NCBI RefSeq assembly: GCF_002018875.1
Contig: NZ_MVOL01000008.1
Span: forward strand, 186,001 to 250,000
DNA from: Pseudomonas sp. MF4836
GTDB lineage: Bacteria; Pseudomonadota; Gammaproteobacteria; Pseudomonadales; Pseudomonadaceae
Reading direction: 5' to 3'
DNA length: 64,000 nucleotides
Made by a program: the position numbers and the translations under genes. Positions 1-9,061 of this stretch are shown here, piece after piece (the stretch's first letter is position 1; every line of letters begins with the position of its first letter). The notes below the pieces were generated by a model. It did not search any database and had not been told where the DNA came from. It saw nothing but the letters and a program-made list of their open reading frames with translations.

Positions 1-176
1 AGATTGAGGAAGGACGCCGCACCGTCGAGCAACGAATCGGTCAGGCCCGCCAGCAGGCTCACCGAGCCGCTGAGCCACCAGGCGACGGCCTTGGCCACGA
101 TCAGGATGCTGGCCACCGCCAATGATGCGCGGGTGGCCAGGCGCAGCAGGCGCGCGTGTTCCGGACTAGTGCTCAT
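1..176 (-). CDS. Cation diffusion facilitator (FieF-type), N-terminal part
   Basis: Partial gene running off the left edge; only about 58 N-terminal residues are visible. They read as a short hydrophilic start (MSTSPEHARLLRLATRAS) followed by a first membrane helix and a segment ending in SLLDGAASFLNL. That matches the start of CDF metal/proton antiporters of the FieF type, in which the helix-2 region carries the first metal-site aspartate (here in LTDSLLDG). The family exports Zn(II) or Fe(II) from the cytoplasm. The start is the ATG complementary to 174-176. Family assignment rests on this short stretch; metal specificity cannot be read here. Confidence 0.8.
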   Translation of the reverse strand, partial: MSTSPEHARLLRLATRASLAVASILIVAKAVAWWLSGSVSLLAGLTDSLLDGAASFLN

Positions 177-203
177 ACGAGGCGAATTCCTTCAGAGGCC
201 GCT

Positions 204-623
204 TCAGGCCGCAGGTTGCAGGCCGTACAGCGCCAACTGTTGCACGCTGCCTTTGTGCTGGATCAGGCGCGGATCATCCAGCGGAAAGCTGCCGCCCAGT
301 TCGCTTTCGAGAATCGCCTGCAGTTTGCGGTTATCGACTTTGCCGTCGGCGCCTATGGCTTGCTGGAGTTTTTCCGGGGCGATCTGCGCGGTTTTTCCGG
401 GCTCCAGGTAGATGGCGCCGGTGGCGAAGTCGACGCCGAAGGCGATCAACCCGGGGATCACGTAAAACAGCAGCCCCACGGCATCGAGCACGGCCACCAG
501 GGGGTCGATCTTGCCTTCGATCTGGCCGCGTCGATCCGGGAAGAAAATCGAGCCGCAGGCGGTGACCTGGGTCAGCAGGGTGGCGACCAGCACACCGCCA
601 ATCAAACGGAAGGGAATACGCAT
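204..623 (-). CDS. Small lipoprotein, YceK/YidQ-like
   Basis: A 139-residue protein with a short cationic start, a hydrophobic stretch and a lipobox ending in LTQVTACG (Cys about residue 20), so a lipoprotein signal is directly visible. The mature part is small, with hydrophobic segments around LFYVIPGLIAFGVDF and a GAIYL motif reminiscent of the YceK/YidQ lipoproteins. The ATG at 621-623 is chosen because an AGGAG ribosome-binding site precedes it; a longer in-frame start 30 bases upstream lacks one and would bury the signal peptide. Its function is unknown. It is divergent from hrpB and convergent with nothing nearby. Confidence 0.75.
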   Translation of the reverse strand: MRIPFRLIGGVLVATLLTQVTACGSIFFPDRRGQIEGKIDPLVAVLDAVGLLFYVIPGLIAFGVDFATGAIYLEPGKTAQIAPEKLQQAIGADGKVDNRKLQAILESELGGSFPLDDPRLIQHKGSVQQLALYGLQPAA

Positions 624-742
624 GGAAATCTCCTGAGCAAAGCGTGAAGCCAAAGGGGGTGAAGCGTTGTCGGTTTGAGTTCAGACCGTGATTAACGCCA
701 GGCAGTTCGCCGTTATACTCGCGCCTCTGTTTTGGAGCCAGC

Positions 743-3274
743 ATGAATTCTTTGCCAATTGATGAAGTTTTGCCTGCACTGCGCGCCGCCCTGGCGACAC
801 GCAATGAGGCGGTGCTCGAAGCACCGCCGGGTGCCGGCAAGACCACCCGCGTGCCTTTAGCCCTGTTGAATGAAGCGTGGCTGGCCGGACAGACCATCCT
901 GATGCTCGAACCACGGCGCCTGGCAGCCCGCGCGGCGGCCGAGCGCCTGGCCAGCGAGCTGGGGGAGAAAGTCGGTGAAACCGTGGGCTACCGCATCCGC
1001 CTGGACAGCAAGGTCGGCCCCAACACCCGTATCGAAGTGGTCACCGAAGGCATTCTGACCCGCCGCCTGCAGGACGACCCGGCGCTGGATGGCGTGGGTT
1101 TGCTGATTTTCGATGAGTACCACGAGCGCAGCCTCGACGCCGACCTGGCCCTGGCCCTGAGCCTGAATGGCCGCGAGCTGTTTCGTGATGAGCAACCGCT
1201 GAAGATCCTGCTGATGTCGGCCACCCTGGAAGGCGAGCGCCTGTCGCAGCTGCTCGACGATGCGCCGATCCTGCGCAGCGAAGGGCGCATGTTCCCGGTG
1301 ACCCAGCGTTGGGGGCGGCCTTATCAGCCTGGCGAGTTTATCGAGCCACGGGTGGTGCAGACCGTTCTTGAGGCCCTCAACGATGAGCCCGGCAGCCTGC
1401 TGGTGTTCCTGCCGGGGCAGGCAGAGATCCGCCGGGTACATCAGCAACTGGCCGAGGCCCTGGGGGACTGTCGCGAGATCCTGCTGTGCCCACTGCACGG
1501 CGAGCTGGATCTTGCAGCCCAGCGTGCGGCCATCGACCCGGCGCCGGCCGGCCAGCGCAAAGTGGTGCTGGCCACCAACATCGCGGAAACCAGCCTGACC
1601 ATCGACGGCGTGCGCGTGGTAATCGATGCCGGGCTGGCGCGGGTGCCGCGCTTCGACCCGGGCAGCGGCATGACCCGTCTCGATACCCAGCGCATCTCTC
1701 GCGCCAGCGCCACACAACGTGCCGGCCGTGCGGGGCGCCTGGAGCCCGGGGTGTGTTATCGCCTGTGGTCCGAGGATCAGCATGAGCAACTGGCGGCCTA
1801 TGCCAGTGCGGAAATCCTCCAGGCGGATCTGGCCGGGCTGGCTCTGCAACTGGCCCGCTGGGGCGTCGCTCCGGGGCAATTGGTGTGGCTGGATGGGCCG
1901 CCCACTGCGGCTTACACCCAGGCCCGGGACTTGCTGGAGCGCCTCGGTGCCCTGGAAGCCAAGGCCGGTGAAGAGGCTACGTTATCGCGCCACGGCCAGG
2001 CCATGGCGCAATTGCCGGCCCATCCACGCATCGCCCATTTGCTGCTGCGCGGCCAGGCCCTGGGGCTGGCGGACATGGCCTGCGATGTGGCCGCGCTGCT
2101 TGGCGAACGGGACATCCTGCGCGGTGCCGGTGCCGACTTGCACAGCCGCCTGGTGTTGTTGTCGGGCGAAGCCCGCGCGGCGCGCGGTGCCCAGGGTGGG
2201 GTGCAGCGGGCACGGCAATTGGCGCGACAGTACCGCGGCTACCTGCGGGGCAACGCCAGCGCCGCGGTGCCGGACCCCGAGCATCCGCGCTGGCTGGGGG
2301 CTTTGCTGGCCCTGGCCTATCCGGATCGCGTGGCTCAGCAGCGGCGTCCCGGGGGGGCTGAGTATCGCCTGGCCAACGGGCGTGCGGCGCTGTTCAGCGA
2401 GGCCGACAGCCTGATGAAGCAAGCCTGGCTGGTGATTGCCGATCTGGGCAGCCGCCAGGGGCAGCGCGAGGAGCGGATTTACCTGGCGACCGATTTCGAT
2501 CCGGCACTGTTCGATTCGGTCTTGGCCGAGCAGGTTCGCACCGTCGATCAACTGGACTGGGACGAGCGCGAAGGTGTGCTGCGAGCCGAGCGCCAGCGCA
2601 AGGTTGGCGAACTGGTGCTCAGTCGCGAACCCCTGACCGGGCTGGACGAGGCGGCGCGCAGCCAGGCGCTGGTCAACCTGGTGCGGCGCAAGGGGCTGGA
2701 GCTGTTGCCCTGGACCCCGGAGTTGCGCCAGTGGCAGGCACGAGTGGCCTTGCTGCGGCAACTGGACCTTGCCGCCAAGTCAGACAGCGAGTGGCCCGAT
2801 GTCAGTGACGGCGCTTTGCTCAAGGGCCTGGAGCACTGGTTGCTGCCGTACCTGGGCAAAGTCTCGCGGCTCAGTCATTTCGCCCAACTGGACCTGTCGA
2901 GCATCGTCCGCAATCAGTTGCCCTGGCCGCTGCCGCAACGCCTCGACGAGCTGGCGCCGCAGCATTTGAGCGTGCCCTCGGGTTCGTCGATTCGCCTGGA
3001 CTACAGCGAGCAGCCGCCGATTCTCGCGGTGCGCCTGCAAGAGCTGTTCGGCTTGGCCGAGACCCCGCGCATCGCCGGTGGCCGACAGGTGGTCAAGCTG
3101 CACCTGTTATCGCCGGCCCGGCGTCCGGTACAGGTAACCCAGGACCTGGCCAACTTCTGGCGCAGCACCTACGCCGAAGTGAAAAAAGACTTGAAGGGCC
3201 GCTACCCGAAACACTATTGGCCGGACGACCCGCTGGTGGCCGAAGCGACCGCGCGGGCCAAGCCGCGCAAGTAG
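743..3274 (+). CDS. hrpB: ATP-dependent helicase HrpB
   Basis: An 843-residue DExH-box helicase of the HrpB family, of the usual length. Visible motifs: Walker A GAGKT at residues 30-34, EPRRLAAR near 56-63, the DEYH box at 124-127, SATLEG as motif III, and QRAGRAGR as motif VI. The C-terminal third corresponds to the HrpB-specific region. HrpB proteins are cytoplasmic nucleic-acid-dependent ATPases whose physiological substrate is poorly defined. A -10-like TATACT lies at 714-719, and TTTTGGAG before the ATG serves as ribosome-binding site. It is convergent with the next gene, leaving under 20 bases between them. Confidence 0.95.
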   Translation: MNSLPIDEVLPALRAALATRNEAVLEAPPGAGKTTRVPLALLNEAWLAGQTILMLEPRRLAARAAAERLASELGEKVGETVGYRIRLDSKVGPNTRIEVVTEGILTRRLQDDPALDGVGLLIFDEYHERSLDADLALALSLNGRELFRDEQPLKILLMSATLEGERLSQLLDDAPILRSEGRMFPVTQRWGRPYQPGEFIEPRVVQTVLEALNDEPGSLLVFLPGQAEIRRVHQQLAEALGDCREILLCPLHGELDLAAQRAAIDPAPAGQRKVVLATNIAETSLTIDGVRVVIDAGLARVPRFDPGSGMTRLDTQRISRASATQRAGRAGRLEPGVCYRLWSEDQHEQLAAYASAEILQADLAGLALQLARWGVAPGQLVWLDGPPTAAYTQARDLLERLGALEAKAGEEATLSRHGQAMAQLPAHPRIAHLLLRGQALGLADMACDVAALLGERDILRGAGADLHSRLVLLSGEARAARGAQGGVQRARQLARQYRGYLRGNASAAVPDPEHPRWLGALLALAYPDRVAQQRRPGGAEYRLANGRAALFSEADSLMKQAWLVIADLGSRQGQREERIYLATDFDPALFDSVLAEQVRTVDQLDWDEREGVLRAERQRKVGELVLSREPLTGLDEAARSQALVNLVRRKGLELLPWTPELRQWQARVALLRQLDLAAKSDSEWPDVSDGALLKGLEHWLLPYLGKVSRLSHFAQLDLSSIVRNQLPWPLPQRLDELAPQHLSVPSGSSIRLDYSEQPPILAVRLQELFGLAETPRIAGGRQVVKLHLLSPARRPVQVTQDLANFWRSTYAEVKKDLKGRYPKHYWPDDPLVAEATARAKPRK

Positions 3275-3293
3275 CCCGGTCAATAAACGCGGG

Positions 3294-4373
3294 TTATTGC
3301 GCGGCAGGCAGCAGGAAGCGGGCGATCACCGGTAAATGGTCGGAGATGCGCAAGGTGTCGTCCTGCCTGACCCGGGCCTCGACCCGCTTGATGCGCGGGC
3401 TGTAGAACAGGTAGTCGACCGTGCGGTCAGGGCCGCTGAGGCTCGGGTCGTTGGGGTAGTGGGTCAGCCAGTTTTCGCGGTCAATGCCGCCGGCCTGGGT
3501 ATTGGTCGGCACCATCGGATATTTGTCCCACAGCAGGTGCAGCGCGCTGTCGGCGGCGTAGGGCGCGCGCTGTTCCGGCGCCAGGCGCTGGTACTGGCCC
3601 AGGGGCAGCAGGTTGAAGTCGCCACCGATCAGCCAGGGCGTGCCGCGCCCTTCGAACATGTCGAGCACCTTGGCGATGGCCGTGACCTGGTTGGGCAAGG
3701 TCTCGTCGGCTTGTTTCGCCCGTTCCAGGTGGGTGTTGAGAATGGCCATCTGCCCGCCGTCGGTCAGGGGCAGGTAGCTCACCAGCAGGGCGTTCCTGGG
3801 CTGGTACTGACGGCTCAGCAGATTGGCGGAGGCGATCGGCAGTTGCAGGCGTTCGGCGTGCTCGATCTGGTAGCGGCTCAGGGTGGCCAGTTGCCGGCCG
3901 ACGCTGCCGAAAATATGCGGTGAGGGAATGAAGTCGGCCTTCCAGTCGTAGGCCTGGGTGCTGCAGGGGTAGAGGTCGGTGACCCGTTCCTGCAACAGCT
4001 TGAGCTGGTTCTGGTAAGCGCTGGCCTTGGCGCCGTTGTCCAGTTCCTGCAGCAAGACGATGTCGGGTTGCTCGTCGCGGATAACCCGTGCCACCTCGTC
4101 GAGGCTGAAGGCCATGTCCTCGGTGGTGGGGCTTTCATCCGGGCCCTGGGCCTGGTCATTCCAGAACACATAGCGCTTGCCGGCCAGGTACTGGACGTTC
4201 CAGGTCATCACCTTCAGCGCCTGGCCGGGCATCAGGATCGGGGCCTTGGCCGCGCAACTGACGGGCAGCGACTCCTTGGCATCCGGGCGCCACGTCAGGC
4301 TGTAGACCAGGCTTGCAAACAGTCCGGCCAGCAGGAGCAGGCCCAGCAGGGTGAAGCGAAGTAGACGGGTCAT
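3294..4373 (-). CDS. Endonuclease/exonuclease/phosphatase (EEP) family protein, membrane-anchored
   Basis: A 359-residue protein with an N-terminal hydrophobic segment (about residues 5-27) that is either an uncleaved anchor or a signal peptide, so the domain probably faces the periplasm. The EEP fold is shown by its catalytic signatures: TWNVQY, LLQELDNG (metal-binding Glu), GGDFN (Asp/Asn pair) and SDHLPV (catalytic Asp-His) near the C-terminus. EEP enzymes cleave phosphodiesters in nucleic acids, inositol phosphates or sphingomyelin. Nothing here discriminates among these. It lies alone between convergent hrpB and the YciC-like gene. Confidence 0.88.
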   Translation of the reverse strand: MTRLLRFTLLGLLLLAGLFASLVYSLTWRPDAKESLPVSCAAKAPILMPGQALKVMTWNVQYLAGKRYVFWNDQAQGPDESPTTEDMAFSLDEVARVIRDEQPDIVLLQELDNGAKASAYQNQLKLLQERVTDLYPCSTQAYDWKADFIPSPHIFGSVGRQLATLSRYQIEHAERLQLPIASANLLSRQYQPRNALLVSYLPLTDGGQMAILNTHLERAKQADETLPNQVTAIAKVLDMFEGRGTPWLIGGDFNLLPLGQYQRLAPEQRAPYAADSALHLLWDKYPMVPTNTQAGGIDRENWLTHYPNDPSLSGPDRTVDYLFYSPRIKRVEARVRQDDTLRISDHLPVIARFLLPAAQ

Positions 4374-4461
4374 CGGCTCGGCTTATGGCGTTGCAGGATT
4401 GAGCGCGAGCATAACCGAGAGCAGGGCCGCGGCCCAAGGGGCAGAGCGGCCGGTGTCGGTT

Positions 4462-5124
4462 TCAGCGTTTGTCGGGCAGATCGCTGATCAGCATGAACAG
4501 GCGGAACAGCACCACGCTGGTGAACAACTGCAGGAAGCTGTAGGCGCTGTCGATCACCAACCCCAGGAAGGCGTTCTGCGGGTCCGGGTAGGCCGCACTG
4601 CTGGCGCCCTTGAGCAGCCACAACGGGGTCATCACACAGAGGATGCACACCAGGATGCGCAGGAAATGACCACGGGTCAGGCGCAGGCTTTCCTTGATCG
4701 CCGCCAGCGGTTGCAGGCCCTTGAGCACCAGCAGGTATTCGGCGAATGCCAGCATCACCATCACGCACAGCCCGGGCAGGAAGTACATCGACAGCCCGAG
4801 CAGAATCAGCAGGGTGCTGGTGGCGGTCAGCAGGGCAAAGCGCGGCCACAGCGTCAGGGACATGGCCAGCAGGTCACGGGTGCGAGGTGATTCGCCACGG
4901 CTGCGGGCATCGAGAAACAGAATCAGGGCGCCGGTGTACAGCGGGTAGACCAGCAGCCCCACCAGCACGCTGTAGCCGGGGAAGGCATCGGGGCCCAGGG
5001 CGTTATCGACGACTTGCTGCAACAGCGCTTCGAGTACCACCAACGGCAGGCACAAGGGCACGATCTGTCCCAGGTTGCGCCGGAAGAAGAACAAGGAGTC
5101 GCGGAGCACGTCTAACGGATTCAT
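4462..5124 (-). CDS. YciC-family integral membrane protein
   Basis: A 220-residue polytopic membrane protein with about six hydrophobic segments and the characteristic start MNPLDVLRDSLFFFRRNLGQ, matching the UPF0259/YciC family. The start used is the ATG complementary to 5122-5124; an in-frame extension of 42 residues upstream is arginine-rich, non-hydrophobic and without a ribosome-binding site. The family is a conserved inner-membrane protein of undefined role. It is divergently arranged to the DUF2076 gene, with about 200 bases between the two starts. Confidence 0.85.
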   Translation of the reverse strand: MNPLDVLRDSLFFFRRNLGQIVPLCLPLVVLEALLQQVVDNALGPDAFPGYSVLVGLLVYPLYTGALILFLDARSRGESPRTRDLLAMSLTLWPRFALLTATSTLLILLGLSMYFLPGLCVMVMLAFAEYLLVLKGLQPLAAIKESLRLTRGHFLRILVCILCVMTPLWLLKGASSAAYPDPQNAFLGLVIDSAYSFLQLFTSVVLFRLFMLISDLPDKR

Positions 5125-5327
5125 CGGTTGGTATCGCAGTGGCAGAGCGGTTTGCCACTTTAACCGATGCGGGCCCCGGGCAAGCAAACGTAAACGTTCG
5201 GTAAAGCCTATTGAAAGCCCGGGCAACAGCCCCATTACTGATCCGGGCATCAGCCCGTTTCCTGGTCAAACCCTTTATCCACAACGGACAAGGGCCAGTT
5301 TTCTACCGGCAATCTAAAGAGGTCGCC

Positions 5328-6104
5328 ATGAACAGCGAAGAGCAAGCCCTGATCGATGGACTGTTTTCACGGTTGCAGCAAGCCGAAACGGATTCAGCCC
5401 CACGCGACGCCCAGGCCGAGGCGCGGATCAAGGAGCATCTGACCCGCCAGCCCGCCGCGGGCTATTTCATGACCCAGGCGATTCTGGTGCAGGAGGCCGC
5501 ACTCAAGAGCCTTGATGAGCAGAACAAGCAGCTGACCCAGCAAATCCAGCAATTGCAAAACGAACTGCAGCAAGCCAGGGCCCAGGCCGCCGCCCCGGCG
5601 CCGAGCACCGGTGGGGGATTCCTGTCGAGCATCTTTGGCGGCTCCCGCGACGCGCAGCCAGCCCCGACGCAAAGTGCTGCGCCGGCGTCCAGCGGTGGCT
5701 GGCGTGAACCGGCGCGGCCGTCCTTCAATGCCCAGCCGCAGCAGAATTTTGGTGCGGCACCGCAAAATTATGCGGCGCCGCCGCAAAACTACGGGCAGCC
5801 AGCCGCACCGGCGGGCAGCGGGTTTCTCGGTGGGGCGTTGAAAACCGCAGCCGGGGTGGCGGGTGGTGTGATGCTGGCGCAAGGCATCAGCAGCCTGTTC
5901 CACAGCAACCAGCAACCCCAGGAAGTGGTGGAAGTGATCAAGGAAGAGCCGGCTCCGGTCAGCGATAGCGGCAGTGGCTGGGGCAATGACGACCAGCGCC
6001 TGGCCAATAACGACTCCTGGGGCAGCAATGACCAGGGCGGCCTGGACGATGCCGATTACGGCAGCGACGACAGTTCGTTCTCTGACGACGATTCCTTCGT
6101 CTGA
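5328..6104 (+). CDS. DUF2076 domain-containing protein
   Basis: A 258-residue protein opening MNSEEQALIDGLFSRLQQAE, the signature of DUF2076. Order: N-terminal helical domain with a Gln-rich coiled coil (about residues 50-85), a Pro/Ala/Gln-rich linker with NYAAPPQNYG-type repeats, a Gly-rich hydrophobic segment (GGALKTAAGVAGGVMLAQGI) that could insert in or lie on a membrane, and a strongly acidic Asp/Ser tail. The function of the family is not known; members are often annotated as periplasmic ligand-binding sensors without direct proof. The ATG at 5328 is chosen for the preceding AAAGAGGT; the upstream extension is non-coding in character. Confidence 0.85.
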   Translation: MNSEEQALIDGLFSRLQQAETDSAPRDAQAEARIKEHLTRQPAAGYFMTQAILVQEAALKSLDEQNKQLTQQIQQLQNELQQARAQAAAPAPSTGGGFLSSIFGGSRDAQPAPTQSAAPASSGGWREPARPSFNAQPQQNFGAAPQNYAAPPQNYGQPAAPAGSGFLGGALKTAAGVAGGVMLAQGISSLFHSNQQPQEVVEVIKEEPAPVSDSGSGWGNDDQRLANNDSWGSNDQGGLDDADYGSDDSSFSDDDSFV

Positions 6105-6125
6105 TCCCTTCGCCTGATCTGCGCT

Positions 6126-6160
6126 CGGTCCGGGAGGCACGGCCCCCCGGACCGATTATT
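6126..6160 (+). terminator. Candidate rho-independent terminator after the DUF2076 gene
   Basis: Stem CGGTCCGGG (6126-6134) pairs with CCCGGACCG (6146-6154) across an 11-base loop and is followed by the weakly T-rich ATTATT. The stem is strong but the T tract is poor. Confidence 0.5.
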
Positions 6161-6253
6161 CGCGGAACATTCCCCATGGCTGGCATACTGGGCGACTTTT
6201 CGGGGTTTGAGTCCCGATCCAGCCTGCGCGCTCCAGCGCCATGAGGATTAGCG

Positions 6254-6733
6254 GTGAAAAAAATCGCTGTGTTCGCCGACGTCCAGAACCTCTATTACAC
6301 CGTGCGCCAGGCCTATGGTTGCCACTTCAACTACGCCGCCCTGTGGGCTGATATCAGCAAACAGGGGCAGATCGTCGAAGCCTATGCCTATGCCATCGAT
6401 CGCGGTGACAGCAAGCAGCAGCAGTTCCAGCAGATCCTGCGCAACCTGGGCTTCACGGTAAAACTCAAACCCTATATCCAGCGCAGCGACGGCTCGGCCA
6501 AGGGCGACTGGGACGTGGGCATCACCATCGACATCATGGACGCCGCGGCTCACGTCGATGAGGTGGTGCTGGCCTCCGGCGATGGTGACTTCGACATGCT
6601 GCTCGAACGCATCATCCACAAGCATGGGGTCCAGGCCGTCGCCTATGGCGTGCCGGGGCTCACCGCCAATTCGCTGATTCGCGCCGCCTCGCGCTACGTG
6701 CCGATCGAAGGCGCGTTGCTGCTGAAGAACTGA
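6254..6733 (+). CDS. NYN domain (LabA/DUF88-like) protein
   Basis: A 159-residue single-domain protein of the PIN-like NYN family. Acidic residues expected to bind metal are visible in AVFADVQNLYY (near residue 8), KGDWDVGITIDIM (about 88-100) and ASGDGDFDMLLER (about 108-120). NYN proteins are predicted or shown ribonucleases; the substrate is unknown. The start is a GTG at 6254 preceded by ATGAGGATTAG, which contains a good Shine-Dalgarno GAGG. The next gene, a DnaQ-like exonuclease, begins 27 bases downstream on the same strand, so co-transcription and a joint role in nucleic-acid turnover are plausible but unproven. Confidence 0.88.
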   Translation: MKKIAVFADVQNLYYTVRQAYGCHFNYAALWADISKQGQIVEAYAYAIDRGDSKQQQFQQILRNLGFTVKLKPYIQRSDGSAKGDWDVGITIDIMDAAAHVDEVVLASGDGDFDMLLERIIHKHGVQAVAYGVPGLTANSLIRAASRYVPIEGALLLKN

Positions 6734-6760
6734 TTATTTTTTGTACGGAGCTGGACAGGT

Positions 6761-7372
6761 TTGGAACGCATTGCAGTCATCGACTTTGAAACCACCGGGA
6801 TCTCCCCGAGCAGCAGTTGCCGGGCCACGGAAATTGCCGTGGTGATCCTGCAGCAGGGGCGCATCGTCGAGCGTTACCAGAGCCTGATGAATGCCGGCGT
6901 GCGGGTGCCGGGTTTTATCGAGCAACTGACCGGCATCAGCAACGCCATGCTGCGCACCGCGCCTTCGGCGGAGCAGGTGATGAACGAGGTCAACGAGTTC
7001 GTCGGCACCACGCCGTTGCTGGCGCACAACGCCGCCTTTGACCAGAAGTTCTGGGATTTCGAGCTGGGACGGATCAAGCGCACCCGCTTGCAGAACTTCG
7101 CCTGTTCCCTGTTGCTGGCGCGGCGCCTGATGCCGGCGGCGCCCAACCACAAGCTCGGGACCCTGACCCAGTTTGCCGGCCTGCCCCATACCGGCCAGGC
7201 TCACCGGGCCATGGCCGATGCCGAGATGGCGGCCAACCTCACCACGCACCTGGCCGAGGAACTGCGCCGCACCCACGGCCTGCGCGAGCTGTCCCATGAC
7301 TTCCTGTGCACATTGCAGAAAGTCCCGGCGGCGAAAATTCCCGACCACCTCAAGCGCCATCGCGGGTTCTAG
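6761..7372 (+). CDS. DnaQ-like 3'-5' exonuclease
   Basis: A 203-residue DEDDh exonuclease. ExoI is seen as IDFETTG (residues 7-13), ExoII as HNAAFDQKFWD and ExoIII as HRAMADAEMAA, giving the D, E, D, H, D catalytic set. Such proteins resemble the proofreading epsilon subunit of DNA polymerase III, but this one is a stand-alone short form and could act on DNA or RNA. The start is TTG at 6761 with ACGGAG 10 bases upstream; no ATG lies in a better position. It follows the NYN gene closely and is convergent with the Lrp-type regulator. Confidence 0.9.
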   Translation: MERIAVIDFETTGISPSSSCRATEIAVVILQQGRIVERYQSLMNAGVRVPGFIEQLTGISNAMLRTAPSAEQVMNEVNEFVGTTPLLAHNAAFDQKFWDFELGRIKRTRLQNFACSLLLARRLMPAAPNHKLGTLTQFAGLPHTGQAHRAMADAEMAANLTTHLAEELRRTHGLRELSHDFLCTLQKVPAAKIPDHLKRHRGF

Positions 7373-7405
7373 GGCTGTTCGTTCGGCGCCGTCAGTGAAA
7401 CTCGC

Positions 7406-7858
7406 TTACTTGCCGTTGTGTTCCAACTGGCCCAGGGGCACCCGCCGTTCGATGGCGCTGGAGAGCACGATCGAAGTCTTGCTGGAGCCGAACTGCGCCA
7501 CCCGATTGATCAGGTCTTCCAGCTCCGGCATCGACGCCACGGCGGCGCGCATGATCATGCAGGGGTCGCCGGTGACCCGGTAGCACTCGGTCAACTGCGG
7601 GATCCGGGCCAGTTCGTCATAGGCCTTCTGGTTGCCGTGCTGGGCCAGGCGCAGTTCGATCACGCACTGGATCGGCAGCCCGAGCTTGGCCATGTCGACG
7701 TTGGCCTGATAACCGGTGATCACTCCGCTGGACTCAAGCTTGGCCACGCGCTCGGCCACGGCGGGGGCTGACAGATTCACCTTGCGCGCCAATTCGGCAT
7801 AGGTCGCCCGGCCGTTTTCGATCAGTGCAGCGAGGAGCATGCGGTCATATTTGTCCAT
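7406..7858 (-). CDS. Lrp/AsnC-family transcriptional regulator
   Basis: A 150-residue regulator with an N-terminal AsnC-type winged helix-turn-helix (DRMLLAALIENGRATYAELA, then LSAPAVAERVAKLE) and a C-terminal RAM ligand-binding domain. Lrp-family proteins form octamers that bind amino acids. The start at 7858 gives the standard MDKYDRMLL opening and has GGGAGCC upstream; a 12-residue extension is unlikely. It is divergent from the EamA exporter gene 160 bases away, and the A+T-rich region between them is a natural operator. Regulation of that exporter in response to an amino acid is therefore the likeliest local role (inference). Confidence 0.9.
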   Translation of the reverse strand: MDKYDRMLLAALIENGRATYAELARKVNLSAPAVAERVAKLESSGVITGYQANVDMAKLGLPIQCVIELRLAQHGNQKAYDELARIPQLTECYRVTGDPCMIMRAAVASMPELEDLINRVAQFGSSKTSIVLSSAIERRVPLGQLEHNGK

Positions 7859-8018
7859 GATAAGGCTCCCAAAGGCCCGGGCTTTCGAAAGCATGGCTTA
7901 TAGCCGCAATCTCCCTATTTTGGAAAGTGTACGGGCCTTATAAACAGGTTTTGTAACTTAATTTCCCTGCTCCGGCTTTCTAAAATAGCGTTCCCATTGC
8001 CTGCCTACCGAGCTGCTT

Positions 8019-8930
8019 ATGCCTGGCCTTCGCCGTTTTCCCTTGCCGTTGATTGCCGCCTTTTTTGCCTTGTATGTGATCTGGGGTTCGACCTACCTGG
8101 TGATTCGCATCGGCATCGAATACTGGCCGCCGCTGTTGTTGGCCGGGATTCGGTTTGTGCTGGCCGGCAGCCTGATGTATGGCTTCCTGCGCTGGCGCGG
8201 CGTGCCGGCACCTACCTGGGCGCAGTGGAAGGCGGCGGGGATGATCGGCATTCTGCTGCTCAGCTGCGGCAACGGCGCGGTCAGCGTGGCCGAACACACC
8301 GGCGTGGCCTCGGGTGTGGCGGCGCTGGCGGTGGCCACCGTGCCGCTGTTCACCTTGCTCTGCGGTTATTTCTGGGGCGCGCGTAATACGCGGCTGGAAT
8401 GGGCCGGCATCGTCCTTGGCCTGATCGGCATCGGCATGCTCAACCTCGGTTCCAACCTGCAAGCCAGCCCACTGGGTGCGGGCCTGTTGGTGTTCGCAGC
8501 CGCCGCCTGGGCCTTTGGTTCGGTATGGAGCAAGCACTTGCCGCTGCCCCAGGGCGCCATGGCCAGTGCCGCAGAGATGCTGGTGGGTGGCGTGGTGTTG
8601 CTGATCGGCAGTGCCCTGAGCGGCGAACAGCTGGAGAGCGTGCCGCCACTGGAAGGCTGGCTCGCCCTGGCCTACCTGGTGGGTTTTGGCTCGATCATCG
8701 CTTTCAACGCCTATATGTACCTGCTCAAGCACGTGCGCCCGGCCGCGGCCACCAGCTACGCCTACGTCAACCCGGCCGTGGCCGTGCTGTTGGGGATCGT
8801 GTTTGTCGGCGAGACCATCGGCACCGAGGAGGCCCTGGCGATGGTGGTGATCATCAGCGCCGTGGTGCTGATCGGCCTGCCGCAGTGGCGCCGGCCCAAG
8901 CCGGTGGTGGAAGAGCAGACCGCGACCTGA
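8019..8930 (+). CDS. EamA/DMT-family exporter (YedA-like)
   Basis: A 303-residue inner-membrane transporter with ten hydrophobic helices in two EamA repeats. The start MPGLRRFPLPLIAAFFALYVIWG and the following GSTYLVIRIGIEYWPP are typical of the YedA/RhaT-type branch of the drug/metabolite transporter superfamily. The family exports amino acids and other metabolites. The divergent Lrp-type gene suggests an amino-acid-related substrate (inference). A bidirectional terminator follows. Confidence 0.88.
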   Translation: MPGLRRFPLPLIAAFFALYVIWGSTYLVIRIGIEYWPPLLLAGIRFVLAGSLMYGFLRWRGVPAPTWAQWKAAGMIGILLLSCGNGAVSVAEHTGVASGVAALAVATVPLFTLLCGYFWGARNTRLEWAGIVLGLIGIGMLNLGSNLQASPLGAGLLVFAAAAWAFGSVWSKHLPLPQGAMASAAEMLVGGVVLLIGSALSGEQLESVPPLEGWLALAYLVGFGSIIAFNAYMYLLKHVRPAAATSYAYVNPAVAVLLGIVFVGETIGTEEALAMVVIISAVVLIGLPQWRRPKPVVEEQTAT

Positions 8931-9013
8931 AGCAGGCCGCCGTTTGTGAGGGTTGGCGACAGCTGGACTTGGCCGGTGTTCGTGCCCGTGCCCGTGCTGA
9001 TGCCGGGCCCCAT

Positions 9014-9046
9014 AAAAAACGCCGGGCATTGCCCGGCGTTGTGGTT
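9014..9046. terminator. Bidirectional rho-independent terminator
   Basis: Stem ACGCCGGGC (9019-9027), loop ATT, stem GCCCGGCGT (9031-9039). An A6 run on the left side serves as T tract for the minus strand, and TTGTGGTTTT follows on the plus strand. It sits between two convergent genes. Confidence 0.8.
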
Positions 9047-9061
9047 TTCAGCGCGCAGGGG

